This document shows positions 1-8,607 of a stretch of DNA of 64,000 nucleotides, piece by piece. Position numbers and translations under genes: made by a program. Source of the stretch: Alteromonas_E sp964230255. GTDB taxonomy: Bacteria > Pseudomonadota > Gammaproteobacteria > Enterobacterales > Alteromonadaceae. The notes beneath the pieces are model-generated. The model searched no databases and had not been told where the DNA came from. It worked only from the letters and a program-made list of their open reading frames with translations. Within the stretch, counting starts at the first letter, position 1. Each line of letters starts with the position of its first letter. The DNA is taken from positions 1-64,000 of the forward strand of contig CAXRGW010000040.1 in assembly GCA_964230255.1 (NCBI GenBank). The letters are read 5' to 3'.

Positions 1-1
1 A

Positions 2-61
2 CGATTGATTGATGTGCGAGCGAGGGCTTCTGATAGTTCCATTAAAAAATCCGATGGCTAA
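2..61 (+). CDS. 3' end of an unidentified gene (partial)
   Basis: An open frame runs from the window edge and ends RLIDVRARASDSSIKKSDG, then TAA at 59-61. The stop lies inside a strong terminator-like hairpin, which is what the end of a plus-strand gene often looks like. The 19 residues are basic and polar and are too few to assign to a family. It may simply be chance open frame, so confidence is low. Confidence 0.3.
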   Translation, partial: RLIDVRARASDSSIKKSDG

Positions 62-76
62 TGCTCATCGGATTTT
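46..76 (+). terminator. Rho-independent terminator, possibly bidirectional
   Basis: A perfect 11-bp stem (AAAATCCGATG at 46-56, CATCGGATTTT at 66-76) encloses a 9-nt loop. The T-rich arm reads TTTTCTC on the plus strand, and the opposite arm gives a T-run on the minus strand. It can therefore stop both the truncated plus-strand gene and the chemoreceptor transcript that ends at 173 on the minus strand. Confidence 0.7.
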
Positions 77-89
77 CTCAATACCGGAG

Positions 90-159
90 GATCGGTCAAC
101 CGATCAGAAAAATAAATTCCTTAACTGATCGGCATTAAGCAAAATGCTGGGCTTTTTTT
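90..159. other. overlapping inverted repeats between gene ends
   Basis: GATCGGT (90-96) faces ACCGATC (99-105). CCGATCAG (100-107) also faces CTGATCGG (125-132) across a 17-nt loop, so the two structures exclude each other. A short GCATT/AATGC stem (132-147) follows and leads into GGGC plus seven T (153-159), a weak terminator shape on the plus strand. This could be the 3' end of a small transcript or just stacked terminators. Nothing else is visible in this gap. Confidence 0.35.
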
Positions 160-172
160 ATTCACCAATCAG

Positions 173-1201
173 TTATACACCAGATAACTTGGTCAGTAGT
201 TTATTCGCACTATTTTCAAATCGGTCAAAACCAGACCCATTGGCACAAGCTTGACCTTTAATCATCATTTCTGATGCAGCGTCTACAAATTGGCGATACA
301 AAGTGTCTATGCCTCGCATATCTAGAGCCAGGCTTTCTTCCAAATGAGCAAACTGCGATTCACTAAATCCTGGCAAACTAACAGTTTGTCCTTGTGACAA
401 GGCTTCATATACATTGCTCTTTAATGTTAACACTTCTAGCTGCGAGGCTGATAAGGCACCATCGGTTGCTGATGAATCAATTGTGTCACGCATGTTGCGC
501 GCCAGGCTAAGGATATTTGAGACGCGCTCACTTACGTCGCCCGTTTTACCGACCAGCTCGCGAGACTTCTCTGATACTTCATTGATGTTGGTTTCAATAT
601 TGCGTGTACCCTCTTCGATCTTCGCAACCAAGTTATTAATCTCTTGCGTAGATTCAGAGGAACGCATAGCCAAGTTACGGACCTCTTCCGCAACAACAGC
701 GAATCCTCGACCCGTCTCACCAGCGCGAGCAGCCTCGATAGCGGCGTTTAGCGCTAGTAAGTTGGTTTGTTCAGCAATCGAGTTAATCACTACTACAAAG
801 TTACTGATGCTACTGGCTAAACCGGATAACTCTCCAGCATGTTGAACACCTTTTGAAGAAATCTCATCGATTTGGCTAAGTCCAGAAACCGTTTCTTCCA
901 GTGCCTCTGATGAACCAGCAAACACATCATCAGAATCCCTAAGCATAGACTTATGATCATAAAGAGATTGGGACGATACCGCCAGTTTATCTCTTACACT
1001 TGCTACTGAATGACCAGCTCTTGAAACTGCGGAGAGCAGTCGGTTTGCGGCTTCGTATTGACTTTGAATCTGTGCAGCTTGCTCTGATTCCGCATTTAGT
1101 TGATTTTGTAAATCTGTAATACTGGCTTCCAAAGCAGCATTGCGCTGCTCCAAGGATTTAATTTTCTCTAGATCTTCAGCTTTCGATTTTCTGGCAAACA
1201 T
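173..1201 (-). CDS. soluble methyl-accepting chemotaxis protein
   Basis: This is a cytoplasmic chemoreceptor that would signal to CheA/CheW. It has no transmembrane segment or signal peptide. Residues 5-60 form a heptad-rich coiled coil. The signalling hairpin tip is clear at about 143-180 (EQTNLLALNAAIEAARAGE, then GRGFAVVAEEVRNLA). Residues 257-342 line up with the start of the C-terminal CZB zinc-sensing domain (LKSNVYEALSQG), but the usual Cys and His ligands (CRLGKW-type motif) are absent, so the sensor half looks degenerate or retuned. No other chemotaxis gene is nearby, so it is an orphan receptor. The ATG at 1201 gives a natural N-terminus (MFARKSKAEDLEK). The signal it senses cannot be told from sequence. 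Confidence 0.9.
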   Translation of the reverse strand: MFARKSKAEDLEKIKSLEQRNAALEASITDLQNQLNAESEQAAQIQSQYEAANRLLSAVSRAGHSVASVRDKLAVSSQSLYDHKSMLRDSDDVFAGSSEALEETVSGLSQIDEISSKGVQHAGELSGLASSISNFVVVINSIAEQTNLLALNAAIEAARAGETGRGFAVVAEEVRNLAMRSSESTQEINNLVAKIEEGTRNIETNINEVSEKSRELVGKTGDVSERVSNILSLARNMRDTIDSSATDGALSASQLEVLTLKSNVYEALSQGQTVSLPGFSESQFAHLEESLALDMRGIDTLYRQFVDAASEMMIKGQACANGSGFDRFENSANKLLTKLSGV

Positions 1202-1292
1202 TTAACGTGTACTCACCCAAATTAATTGTGATTCTTTTAGACTCTAAATGTATCGACATGCGAACAAATTTCTACAGAGCGGATAAAATATT

Positions 1293-2039
1293 TTATGCCT
1301 TTGTTGCTTTAGCGACTCTAACGCTTGCACCAACGGCAGAGAATTTCGGCTTAAGTCGCCATGATGGCTTAACCAAGGATAGAGGAATTTCACGTTTTCG
1401 GGCTACAATCACATATGCCGTTCCAGTCCATGGTAAATAGTGCTGACAAAAACGATTAAGCCAACGCATTGGTACGCTGTTACGATTAATAAACAGCGAG
1501 AAGTGGGCAATCTTGCGTTGTTCAATAACCTCAAACCCCAGCAGCTGTAACCAGTCACATACCCGCCCCTGTCTGAAGTATCTGGCCTTGGCCATTAAAG
1601 TACGGCGCTTTAGTGGTATTAAATGCAAAAAGCCATCTAGGCTAAAGGGGTTCAGGCCAGTGATAATTACATGTCCGTTGGGGGTAATAATGCGATCAAC
1701 TTCTCGCAAAATTTGATGTGGATCGGCACTAAAATCTAACTCGTTAGCTAGTAAAACAGCGTCGATGCTGTTCTCAGTGAGTGGCAAATCGGTCGCATTC
1801 GCCACTATTGAAGAATAAGGTTGTTGACTTCTGGTTATCGCAACTTTGTGTTTAATTGTGCATTCGTCACAGTTAATCTCTGCACTTAAATTCCCTAATT
1901 TTAGAAAGTGATAACCGAAACACATCCGTAAACTCGGAGTACAAGCTTGCGCGACAATCTGCTGCAATGCAAGGCCACTGGTCAATGCCGCCCATGATTG
2001 CGGGTACTCGGAATGTTCTCGCTTAAATGCAGCCTTCAT
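1293..2039 (-). CDS. SAM-dependent class I methyltransferase
   Basis: The protein (248 aa) matches the UbiE/type-11 methyltransferase fold. The post-II region reads ATDLPLTENSIDAVLL (82-97), followed by an LREVDRIITPNGHVIITG strand-helix pattern (111-128). The glycine loop (FGYHFLKLG, 41-49) is degenerate compared with the usual GxGxG, as is common in the gammaproteobacterial methyltransferase found next to gloB and rnhA. It is divergent from gloB with 75 bp between the starts. rnhA is not present here; a chemoreceptor lies downstream instead. The substrate is unknown. Confidence 0.8.
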   Translation of the reverse strand: MKAAFKREHSEYPQSWAALTSGLALQQIVAQACTPSLRMCFGYHFLKLGNLSAEINCDECTIKHKVAITRSQQPYSSIVANATDLPLTENSIDAVLLANELDFSADPHQILREVDRIITPNGHVIITGLNPFSLDGFLHLIPLKRRTLMAKARYFRQGRVCDWLQLLGFEVIEQRKIAHFSLFINRNSVPMRWLNRFCQHYLPWTGTAYVIVARKREIPLSLVKPSWRLKPKFSAVGASVRVAKATKA

Positions 2040-2114
2040 TCGCTCGCGTAACTCCTGCTAAAGCATTGCTTACCTGGTTAACCTTGTCTTATAGTACAGC
2101 ACAGATTTGCGCGA

Positions 2115-2921
2115 ATGAGAATGAGCCTGATGCCCCAGCACCAACTTCCTGAAAATGTCGAATTGACGCCAGTACCTGCATTTACAGACAATTATATTTG
2201 GACCTTTTACAACGCTTCTAGCTGCGCGGTAGTTGACCCTGGTGACGCCACACCGATCCTCGAATTTTGTGCGAAACAAGGCCTAACACTTTGCGCGATT
2301 ATAATCACTCATCATCACGCTGATCACACGGGAGGTATTGCCAAATTGTGTGAGCAATACCCTGACATACCGGTTTTCGGCCCTAATAACCCCAAAATTC
2401 GTGGCATAACCCAACACCTTTATGAGGGTGAATCAATCACCATACCAGAGCTCGACTTAGCATTCGGTGTGATAGAAGTTCCTGGCCACACTCTTGATCA
2501 CATTGCATACATTGGCCATGGAGGAGTCCTTTGCGGCGACACATTATTTAGCTGTGGTTGTGGTAGGTTGTTTGAGGGAACACCAGCGCAAATGCAGGGC
2601 TCTCTTAATAAAATCATGACCTTACCAAGTAATACACAAGTGTGGTGTACGCATGAATACACACTCGCCAACATTGATTTTGCGCTTAATGTAGAACCTA
2701 ACAATGGTGACTTACAAGAGTATGCACAATGGGCCAAAAAACAACGCGCCAATGATTTACCGACCTTGCCCAGTTCAATTGGCATTCAACAACGTGTTAA
2801 CCCTTTTGTCAGAGCTAGTTCAGACGAAGTGAAACAAACTGCAGAAAAAAACGCCAACCAAGCGCTTGTCGATGAACTTGCAGTTTTCACCGCGGTCAGA
2901 CGCTGGAAAGATATCTATTAA
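2115..2921 (+). CDS. gloB: hydroxyacylglutathione hydrolase (glyoxalase II)
   Basis: This enzyme hydrolyses S-D-lactoylglutathione to D-lactate and glutathione, the second step of methylglyoxal detoxification in the cytoplasm. The metallo-beta-lactamase metal motif THHHADHTGG is at residues 65-74. VPGHTLDHIAY and the GDTLFSCGCGRLFEG segment supply the further metal ligands typical of GloB. The family core (VPAFTDNYIW) starts about 20 residues in. The real start may therefore be one of the in-frame ATGs at 2121 or 2130 rather than 2115; no ribosome site decides this. It is divergent from the methyltransferase and followed by mltD after 85 bp. Confidence 0.93.
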   Translation: MRMSLMPQHQLPENVELTPVPAFTDNYIWTFYNASSCAVVDPGDATPILEFCAKQGLTLCAIIITHHHADHTGGIAKLCEQYPDIPVFGPNNPKIRGITQHLYEGESITIPELDLAFGVIEVPGHTLDHIAYIGHGGVLCGDTLFSCGCGRLFEGTPAQMQGSLNKIMTLPSNTQVWCTHEYTLANIDFALNVEPNNGDLQEYAQWAKKQRANDLPTLPSSIGIQQRVNPFVRASSDEVKQTAEKNANQALVDELAVFTAVRRWKDIY

Positions 2922-3006
2922 CGCAGTCATTGGTGCCCAGACTCGAAACAGAGTAAACTGGCATTTTTGTTTCGCTCTTTACTTTACGGAAGGTTGTACG
3001 CTTAAT

Positions 3007-4599
3007 ATGAAGTCTGTTATTGCCGCTGCTGGCATTGTTTTATCTCTTACTTTAAGCGGCTGTATGACCACAGCGCCAGTTGAGCCTGTTGCCGAAGTGC
3101 AACCGGAAGCAATTTCTGAGAACGACGGTGTTGTTGAGATAATCCACCCTGTTGAAGTTGTCGAATTCAGATTAAGTGAATCTGCTGAGCCTGCGGAGCC
3201 CGAAATTGAACCCAATTTATGGATTTATGCTGCCGAACAATTCACGTTTGAAGTTAGTGATAACCCTCGCTTAGTCGCCCAACGAAACTGGTATTTGCGT
3301 CACCCTAGCTATATGAGCCGTGTATCCAAGCGTGCACGCCCCTTTTTGTTTCACATTGTACAGCGTATTGAAGAGCGCGAAATGCCCATGGAGTTGGCAC
3401 TACTACCGATTGTAGAAAGTGCTTTTGATCCATTTGCGTATAGCCACGGCAGTGCCGCTGGTATGTGGCAATTTATCGAGGGTACAGGTAAGCGCTTTGG
3501 GCTTGAGCAAACATGGTGGTATGACGGTCGTCGTGACGTGATTGCTTCGACCGATGCCGCACTTGACTACCTTACCTATTTACACAAATTTTTCGATGGC
3601 AACTGGTTACACGCGCTTGCAGCCTATAACAGTGGTGAAGGTCGCGTGCGAAATGCGATACGCAAAAACAAGCGAGCGGGCAAACCAACCGACTTCTGGT
3701 CGTTAGAGCTACCTCGAGAAACTCGCGCCTATGTCCCCAAGTTACTCGCGTTAGCTGATATTCTGCGCAATTACGAGCAATACGATTTTGTTTGGCCGAA
3801 CATTGACAACTCACCTGCAATAGCAATTGTAGATGTAGACAGTCAAATTGATTTAGCTGTTGCCGCCGGCTTTGCTGACCTCACAGTAAAAGAGCTCTCT
3901 GCCCTAAATCCAGGTTTCAATCGCTGGGCAACCGACCCTGATGGTCCACATCAATTGGTATTGCCTGTAGATAAGCAAACTACCTTCACCACAGCACTGG
4001 CTCAAGCCGATGACTCACAGCGGTTGAACTGGGAACGTCATCAGATCCGCTCAGGTGACAGCTTGTTGAAGATTGCTAAGCAGTACCACACCACTGTCGA
4101 TGTAATTAAGCAGGTAAACGGCATCAATGGCACTATGATCCGCGCTGGACAACACTTACTTGTACCAGTAGCGTTGCGATCTCTTGATGAGTATGTGTTA
4201 TCAAATGAACAGCGCCTCGAAAGTATTCAGAGTCGTCAACGCCAAGGTCATCAAATTACCCACACTGTTACCAGCGGTGATACTCTATGGGATCTGGCAC
4301 GCCACTATGATGTTTCCCCTTCTCAAATCGCACGTTGGAATGGCATGGCCCCCAAAGACATGATCATGCCAGGTCAAAAATTGGTAATTTGGCTTGACGG
4401 TGACAGTCGTCATTTGACCCATGTAACGCGTAAAGTCACCTATACCGTGCGTCGCGGCGACTCACTTTCACGGATTGCGCAGAAATTTAAAGTTAGGGTT
4501 TCTCAGCTCAAACAGTGGAATAGTTTGGCTAATCAAAAATACTTACAGCCGGGACAAAAATTAACGGTTATCGTTGATGTCACCGAGGTTGCAAGCTAA
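3007..4599 (+). CDS. mltD: membrane-bound lytic murein transglycosylase D
   Basis: This outer-membrane lipoprotein cleaves peptidoglycan to 1,6-anhydromuropeptides. The ATG at 3007 is chosen because it gives a lipoprotein signal (MKSVIAAAGIVLSLTLSGC, lipidated Cys19) and has GGAAGG upstream; the longer ORF beginning at 2866 overlaps gloB. The SLT domain spans about 110-240, with catalytic Glu137 in LLPIVESAFDP, the AAGMWQF motif and AAYNSGEG. Three C-terminal LysM repeats follow (starting about 355, 430 and 480, each with a GD(S/T)L turn), which is the MltD architecture. At 530 aa it is somewhat longer than the E. coli protein (about 450 aa). The next gene starts 11 bp downstream, suggesting co-transcription. 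Confidence 0.93.
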   Translation: MKSVIAAAGIVLSLTLSGCMTTAPVEPVAEVQPEAISENDGVVEIIHPVEVVEFRLSESAEPAEPEIEPNLWIYAAEQFTFEVSDNPRLVAQRNWYLRHPSYMSRVSKRARPFLFHIVQRIEEREMPMELALLPIVESAFDPFAYSHGSAAGMWQFIEGTGKRFGLEQTWWYDGRRDVIASTDAALDYLTYLHKFFDGNWLHALAAYNSGEGRVRNAIRKNKRAGKPTDFWSLELPRETRAYVPKLLALADILRNYEQYDFVWPNIDNSPAIAIVDVDSQIDLAVAAGFADLTVKELSALNPGFNRWATDPDGPHQLVLPVDKQTTFTTALAQADDSQRLNWERHQIRSGDSLLKIAKQYHTTVDVIKQVNGINGTMIRAGQHLLVPVALRSLDEYVLSNEQRLESIQSRQRQGHQITHTVTSGDTLWDLARHYDVSPSQIARWNGMAPKDMIMPGQKLVIWLDGDSRHLTHVTRKVTYTVRRGDSLSRIAQKFKVRVSQLKQWNSLANQKYLQPGQKLTVIVDVTEVAS

Positions 4600-4610
4600 G
4601 GCCCACTATT

Positions 4611-5645
4611 GTGTTAAAGATCAATCGAGAGAACCTAAGAGCCAGCCAAGAGGCACCTTGGCTTTTACTCGATATGATCATGCTGGGTGTTTTGTTTTTC
4701 AATCTTCTTTGGTTGATCTTTGACGCCCTCTACGGCGCAGAAGCAATATTCGCTTGGTTGTACGACGTTTTCCCTGCATTAACGATTGCCTATCAACCCG
4801 TTCACGATAACTTTTTGTTTGTAGAGTTGGGCTTTATTGCTATTTTCCTTACCGAGTTTGTTGTCCGTTGGGTAGCAGCAGTTGTGCGCAATACATACCT
4901 GCGGTGGTACTTTTTCCCCTTTGTTCACTGGTATGACTTAGTCGGCTGTATCCCACTTGCAGCGACACGTATATTCCGTTTTCTACGCATCATTTCAATT
5001 TTGCACCGCTTGCATAAATTTAAAATAATCGACCTTAACGAAACAGCGCTGTTCCGCTTCTTGGCTTTTTACTATGATGTCTTTGTCGAAGAACTCAGTG
5101 ACAGGATTGTCGTGAAAGTACTGTCAGACGCGCAAAAAGACATTGCCGCCGGCTCACCACTCATCGACGCTATTACACACGATGTATTAATGCCGCGTCG
5201 CCCTGTCATTACCGAATGGGCAGCATCAACATTAAATCACTTGGGCACATCAATTATGGACCCAGAGCACGGCAAAGTGATCCGTGAGCATGTACTTAAC
5301 AGCGTAGGCAAAGCAATACGTGGTAATGATCATGTCAACGCAATGAAAATAGTACCGGTGGTTGGTAGTACGATAGAAAGAACATTAGAAGCCGCTGTGA
5401 CCGACATTGTGACCCAGTCTATTATCAATCTACTCAACGACCTGACCCCGTCGCAAATCGAAGAATTTATCAAACATGGTCTAACTCATGAGAGCGAAGA
5501 AGAGCAAGCGCTCGACAGAGAAGTTTTACAAATAGTTAATGAAGTCTTGGAACTAGTTAAACAACACGTTGGTGAAAAACGCTGGAAAGTCGAGCTGGCA
5601 GCGCAAAAAGAAGCGCGCGCCGCCAAAAAACAAATTGAAAACTAA
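4611..5645 (+). CDS. voltage-sensor-like membrane protein without a pore
   Basis: Residues 17-137 look like a four-helix voltage-sensor domain. S1 is about 17-38. S2 is about 68-91, with Glu82 and Arg86 in FLTEFVVRW. S3 carries Asp109 (HWYDLVGCIP). S4 has Arg120, Arg123 and Arg126 at three-residue spacing, plus Arg133. Ion channels continue with S5-pore-S6, but here residues 140-344 contain no hydrophobic segment. They form a charged, mostly helical cytoplasmic domain ending in a Lys/Ala-rich tail. The GTG start has AAGG about nine bases upstream and lies 11 bp after mltD. The stop overlaps the stop of convergent cysS by 3-4 bp. Function is unknown; a voltage-controlled cytosolic domain or a proton conductor are inferences. 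Confidence 0.6.
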   Translation: MLKINRENLRASQEAPWLLLDMIMLGVLFFNLLWLIFDALYGAEAIFAWLYDVFPALTIAYQPVHDNFLFVELGFIAIFLTEFVVRWVAAVVRNTYLRWYFFPFVHWYDLVGCIPLAATRIFRFLRIISILHRLHKFKIIDLNETALFRFLAFYYDVFVEELSDRIVVKVLSDAQKDIAAGSPLIDAITHDVLMPRRPVITEWAASTLNHLGTSIMDPEHGKVIREHVLNSVGKAIRGNDHVNAMKIVPVVGSTIERTLEAAVTDIVTQSIINLLNDLTPSQIEEFIKHGLTHESEEEQALDREVLQIVNEVLELVKQHVGEKRWKVELAAQKEARAAKKQIEN

Positions 5646-7018
5646 ATCCGACGCCAAGTGGTGCCTTGTGGACCGTCCTCTAATTCAATATTAAGCGCCT
5701 TAAGTGCATCACGAGCAGCATCCGCGGCGGCCCAATCTTTGCTCGCGCGCGCATCATTGCGCTGCTTTATCAAAGCTTCAATTTCCGCATTGTCGTCGTC
5801 GCTGCCACCTTGCAGGTATCCTTCAGGCTCAAGCTGTAAAACACCTAGAATACCACCCAAGTGAACTAGTACTTGCGCTAATTCAGCACTGTCACCATTT
5901 TCAGCTTTCGCTTTGTTTAAGTCTTTCGCAACTTCAAACAATACAGCAATCGCTTCTGGCATGTTTAAGTCGTCGTCCATCGCCGCATTAAACTTAGCTA
6001 GATAGCCACGAAAGTCAGCAGCTGTGCCTGTGTTGGGTGTAACACCGCGTAAGGCCGTATACAGACGCTCTAAACCACCACGTGCTTGTATGATATTGTC
6101 TTCAGAATAACTCAACTGGCTACGATAATGCGCTGACATTAAGAAAAAGCGCAAAGTTTCAGAGTCATGCTCTTTTAAAACATCCCGCAAGGTAAAAAAG
6201 TTACCTAATGACTTAGACATCTTCTCATTATCAACCTGCACCATACCGGCATGCATCCAGGTATTTACATACGGGGTATCAAAAGCACAGCACGACTGAG
6301 CAATTTCATTTTCATGATGCGGGAACATAAGATCTGAACCGCCACCGTGAATATCGAAGTGATCACCCAAATGCTTGTGATTCATGGCCGAACATTCAAT
6401 ATGCCAGCCCGGACGCCCTTCTCCCCATGGAGAAGACCAGCTTGGCTCACCTGGCTTAACCGCTTTCCACAAAGCAAAATCCATTGGGTCACGTTTTTGC
6501 TCGTCTACGTCAACGCGGGCACCAGCATTTAACTGTGTTAAGTCTTGTTTACTCAACTGGCCGTACTCGGCGAAAGTACCCACTTCAAACAGCACGTCGC
6601 CTGACTCGGTTACGTAAGCATGGCCCTTGTCAATTAAGCGTTTGATCACCGCAATTATCTCAGCCATATGCGTTGTAACACGCGGCTCAATATCGGGCTC
6701 AAGCAAGTTAATCGAGGCAAAATCTTCGTGCATCAGAGCAATAGTGCGCTCGGTCAACTCATCCGGTGTTTCATTGTTCTCATTAGCTCGCTTAATGATC
6801 TTGTCATCAACGTCGGTAATATTACGCACATAAGTAACGTCATAACCGCGTGAACGCAGGTAACGAACCAACACATCAAAACTAATGTAAGTGCGGGCAT
6901 GGCCCATATGACAGAGGTCGTAAACCGTAATACCACACACGTAAATGCCAACCTTATTATCTACACGAGGTGTAAAGGTCTCTTTTTGGCGTGTTAGGGT
7001 ATTAAATAATTGCAACAT
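5642..7018 (-). CDS. cysS: cysteinyl-tRNA synthetase
   Basis: This class I aminoacyl-tRNA synthetase charges tRNA-Cys. The HIGH-type motif is HMGH (37-40) and the KMSKS motif is at 266-270. Zinc ligands Cys28, Cys209, His234 and Glu238 are all present. The length (458 aa) is normal for the family. It is divergent from ppiB, as in many gammaproteobacteria, and convergent with the voltage-sensor-like gene, with overlapping stop codons (CTAA). Confidence 0.97.
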   Translation of the reverse strand: MLQLFNTLTRQKETFTPRVDNKVGIYVCGITVYDLCHMGHARTYISFDVLVRYLRSRGYDVTYVRNITDVDDKIIKRANENNETPDELTERTIALMHEDFASINLLEPDIEPRVTTHMAEIIAVIKRLIDKGHAYVTESGDVLFEVGTFAEYGQLSKQDLTQLNAGARVDVDEQKRDPMDFALWKAVKPGEPSWSSPWGEGRPGWHIECSAMNHKHLGDHFDIHGGGSDLMFPHHENEIAQSCCAFDTPYVNTWMHAGMVQVDNEKMSKSLGNFFTLRDVLKEHDSETLRFFLMSAHYRSQLSYSEDNIIQARGGLERLYTALRGVTPNTGTAADFRGYLAKFNAAMDDDLNMPEAIAVLFEVAKDLNKAKAENGDSAELAQVLVHLGGILGVLQLEPEGYLQGGSDDDNAEIEALIKQRNDARASKDWAAADAARDALKALNIELEDGPQGTTWRRI

Positions 7019-7154
7019 GGTTTACCAACTGTAATAAAAAATTCGGCGCGCAGTTTATCAAATTGAGGCCAAGAGTACAGCAATTCAAGTCGCGATTGGT
7101 CTGGTCTACGTTTGCTGTTACACTGCGCCTACTTTGAATTTGAGGACAATTTTA

Positions 7155-7646
7155 ATGGTCACTATCCAAACCACTATGGGTGATATCAAGTTAGAGCTTT
7201 TCGCTGATAAAGCCCCTAAGACTGTGGAAAATTTTCTAGCTTATATCGAAAGCGGTTTCTTCGACTTAACTACCTTTCACCGCGTGATCCCTAACTTCAT
7301 GATCCAGGGCGGTGGTTTTGAAGCCGATATGACGCAAAAAGATACTAACGCGCCAGTCGAAAATGAGGCTGACAACGGCGTAGCGAACAAGCGTGGCACC
7401 ATTGCTATGGCTCGCACCAATGACCCCCACAGCGCTACTTCGCAATTCTTTATCAATACCGCTGACAATGACTTCTTAGACTTTAAAAGTCCTACACCAA
7501 GTGGCTGGGGCTACTGCGTATTTGGTGAAGTGGTTGAAGGTTTAGATGTACTGGATAAAATTTCTGGCGTTAAAACTAGCAATCACGGTATGCACGCTGA
7601 CGTTCCGACTGTGCCAATCATCATTGAAAGAGTATCGGTCGCTTAA
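7155..7646 (+). CDS. ppiB: peptidyl-prolyl cis-trans isomerase B (cyclophilin)
   Basis: This cytoplasmic cyclophilin catalyses proline isomerisation in folding proteins. The cyclophilin core is evident: FHRVIPNFMIQGG, then ARTNDPHSATSQFFIN and FGEVVEGLDVLDKI. The ATG at 7155 follows GAGGA by eight bases and gives 163 aa, almost the E. coli length, so the upstream GTG/ATG extension is rejected. lpxH follows 51 bp later, the usual ppiB-lpxH arrangement. Confidence 0.95.
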   Translation: MVTIQTTMGDIKLELFADKAPKTVENFLAYIESGFFDLTTFHRVIPNFMIQGGGFEADMTQKDTNAPVENEADNGVANKRGTIAMARTNDPHSATSQFFINTADNDFLDFKSPTPSGWGYCVFGEVVEGLDVLDKISGVKTSNHGMHADVPTVPIIIERVSVA

Positions 7647-7697
7647 ACCGAGCCCTATTCTGAGCGAAAGGCCTAGGTGCCTCTCGCAAAGGTTTTT

Positions 7698-8426
7698 ATG
7701 TCAGTTACCTACTTTATTTCGGATCTCCACCTCGGCGAGGAGTTCCCTGCCATAACGAGATGCTTTGAAGCCTTTATGCGCGACAAAGCGCCTCACGCTG
7801 AGGCGCTGTATGTGCTCGGTGATCTATTTGAAGTCTGGTACGGAGACGACAATAATTCTCTGTTCAATCAGCACATTGCGACTATCTTTAGACAAGTTGC
7901 TAAGCATACACCGGTTTATTTTATTCACGGCAATCGCGATTTTATTATTGGTCAGCGCTATGCCGACAAAGCCGGTTTTACCATCCTCGATGAACAAACA
8001 GTCATTGATTTATACGGCACACCCACACTGTTGTTGCATGGTGATGAACTCTGTACCGACGACGTCGCTTATATGAAATTTCGGCGCAAATCACGGTCTT
8101 GGTGGTGGCAAACTATAGTGAAATCGCTGCCGTTGAGTCTACGTAGGTATCTAGCCACTCGTGGGCGCAAAAACAGCGAATCGAATAAAATGCTGCTGGC
8201 CGCCGACATTATGGATGTAACGCCACAGGCCGTTGTAGAAGCTTTGGAAAAACACCAGGTGCAACGCATGATCCACGGTCACACTCATCGGCCGGATGTG
8301 CACCAGTTAGAAGCCAATGGCAAACCTGCTACTCGCATAGTTTTAGGTGATTGGTACGAACAAGGCAGTGTGTTAGTCGCTACATCCGAAAGTCTGACGC
8401 TAGAAAATATGCAATTCAGCGAATGA
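7698..8426 (+). CDS. lpxH: UDP-2,3-diacylglucosamine hydrolase
   Basis: This enzyme makes lipid X from UDP-2,3-diacylglucosamine in lipid A synthesis at the inner membrane. The calcineurin-like phosphoesterase motifs are all visible: SDLHLG near the N-terminus, VLGDLFEVWYGDD, HGNRDF, HGDELCTDD and the C-terminal MIHGHTHRP. The ATG at 7698 gives MSVTYFISDLHLG and has AAAGG just upstream; the GTG at 7677 would add seven residues and is less likely. At 242 aa it is the usual length. Confidence 0.95.
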   Translation: MSVTYFISDLHLGEEFPAITRCFEAFMRDKAPHAEALYVLGDLFEVWYGDDNNSLFNQHIATIFRQVAKHTPVYFIHGNRDFIIGQRYADKAGFTILDEQTVIDLYGTPTLLLHGDELCTDDVAYMKFRRKSRSWWWQTIVKSLPLSLRRYLATRGRKNSESNKMLLAADIMDVTPQAVVEALEKHQVQRMIHGHTHRPDVHQLEANGKPATRIVLGDWYEQGSVLVATSESLTLENMQFSE

Positions 8427-8607
8427 CGCCAAATCACTGTTTTTAGGCGATTTTAGCAACATTTGAAAGATTTTGAGCTCATTTACTTAAATTTAAAGGA
8501 ATTTATCGCAATAGTTAGAAGCGATATTGATGGACTTTTTAATTCCATTCTGATATAAGTACATAACCGATAGGAACTGTCGGTCAGCCGTTAACAAGGA
8601 GTTAAAT

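Noticed and set aside
414..845. 143-aa plus-strand frame opposite the chemoreceptor
   Set aside because: It is antisense to the highly conserved signalling domain, has no family resemblance and no ribosome site.
1207..1440. 77-aa plus-strand frame between the chemoreceptor and methyltransferase
   Set aside because: Most of it is antisense to the methyltransferase C-terminus; no ribosome site or family pattern.
2866..3006. Upstream extension of mltD overlapping gloB
   Set aside because: The extension has no signal peptide logic; the ATG at 3007 gives a perfect lipoprotein signal and has its own ribosome site.
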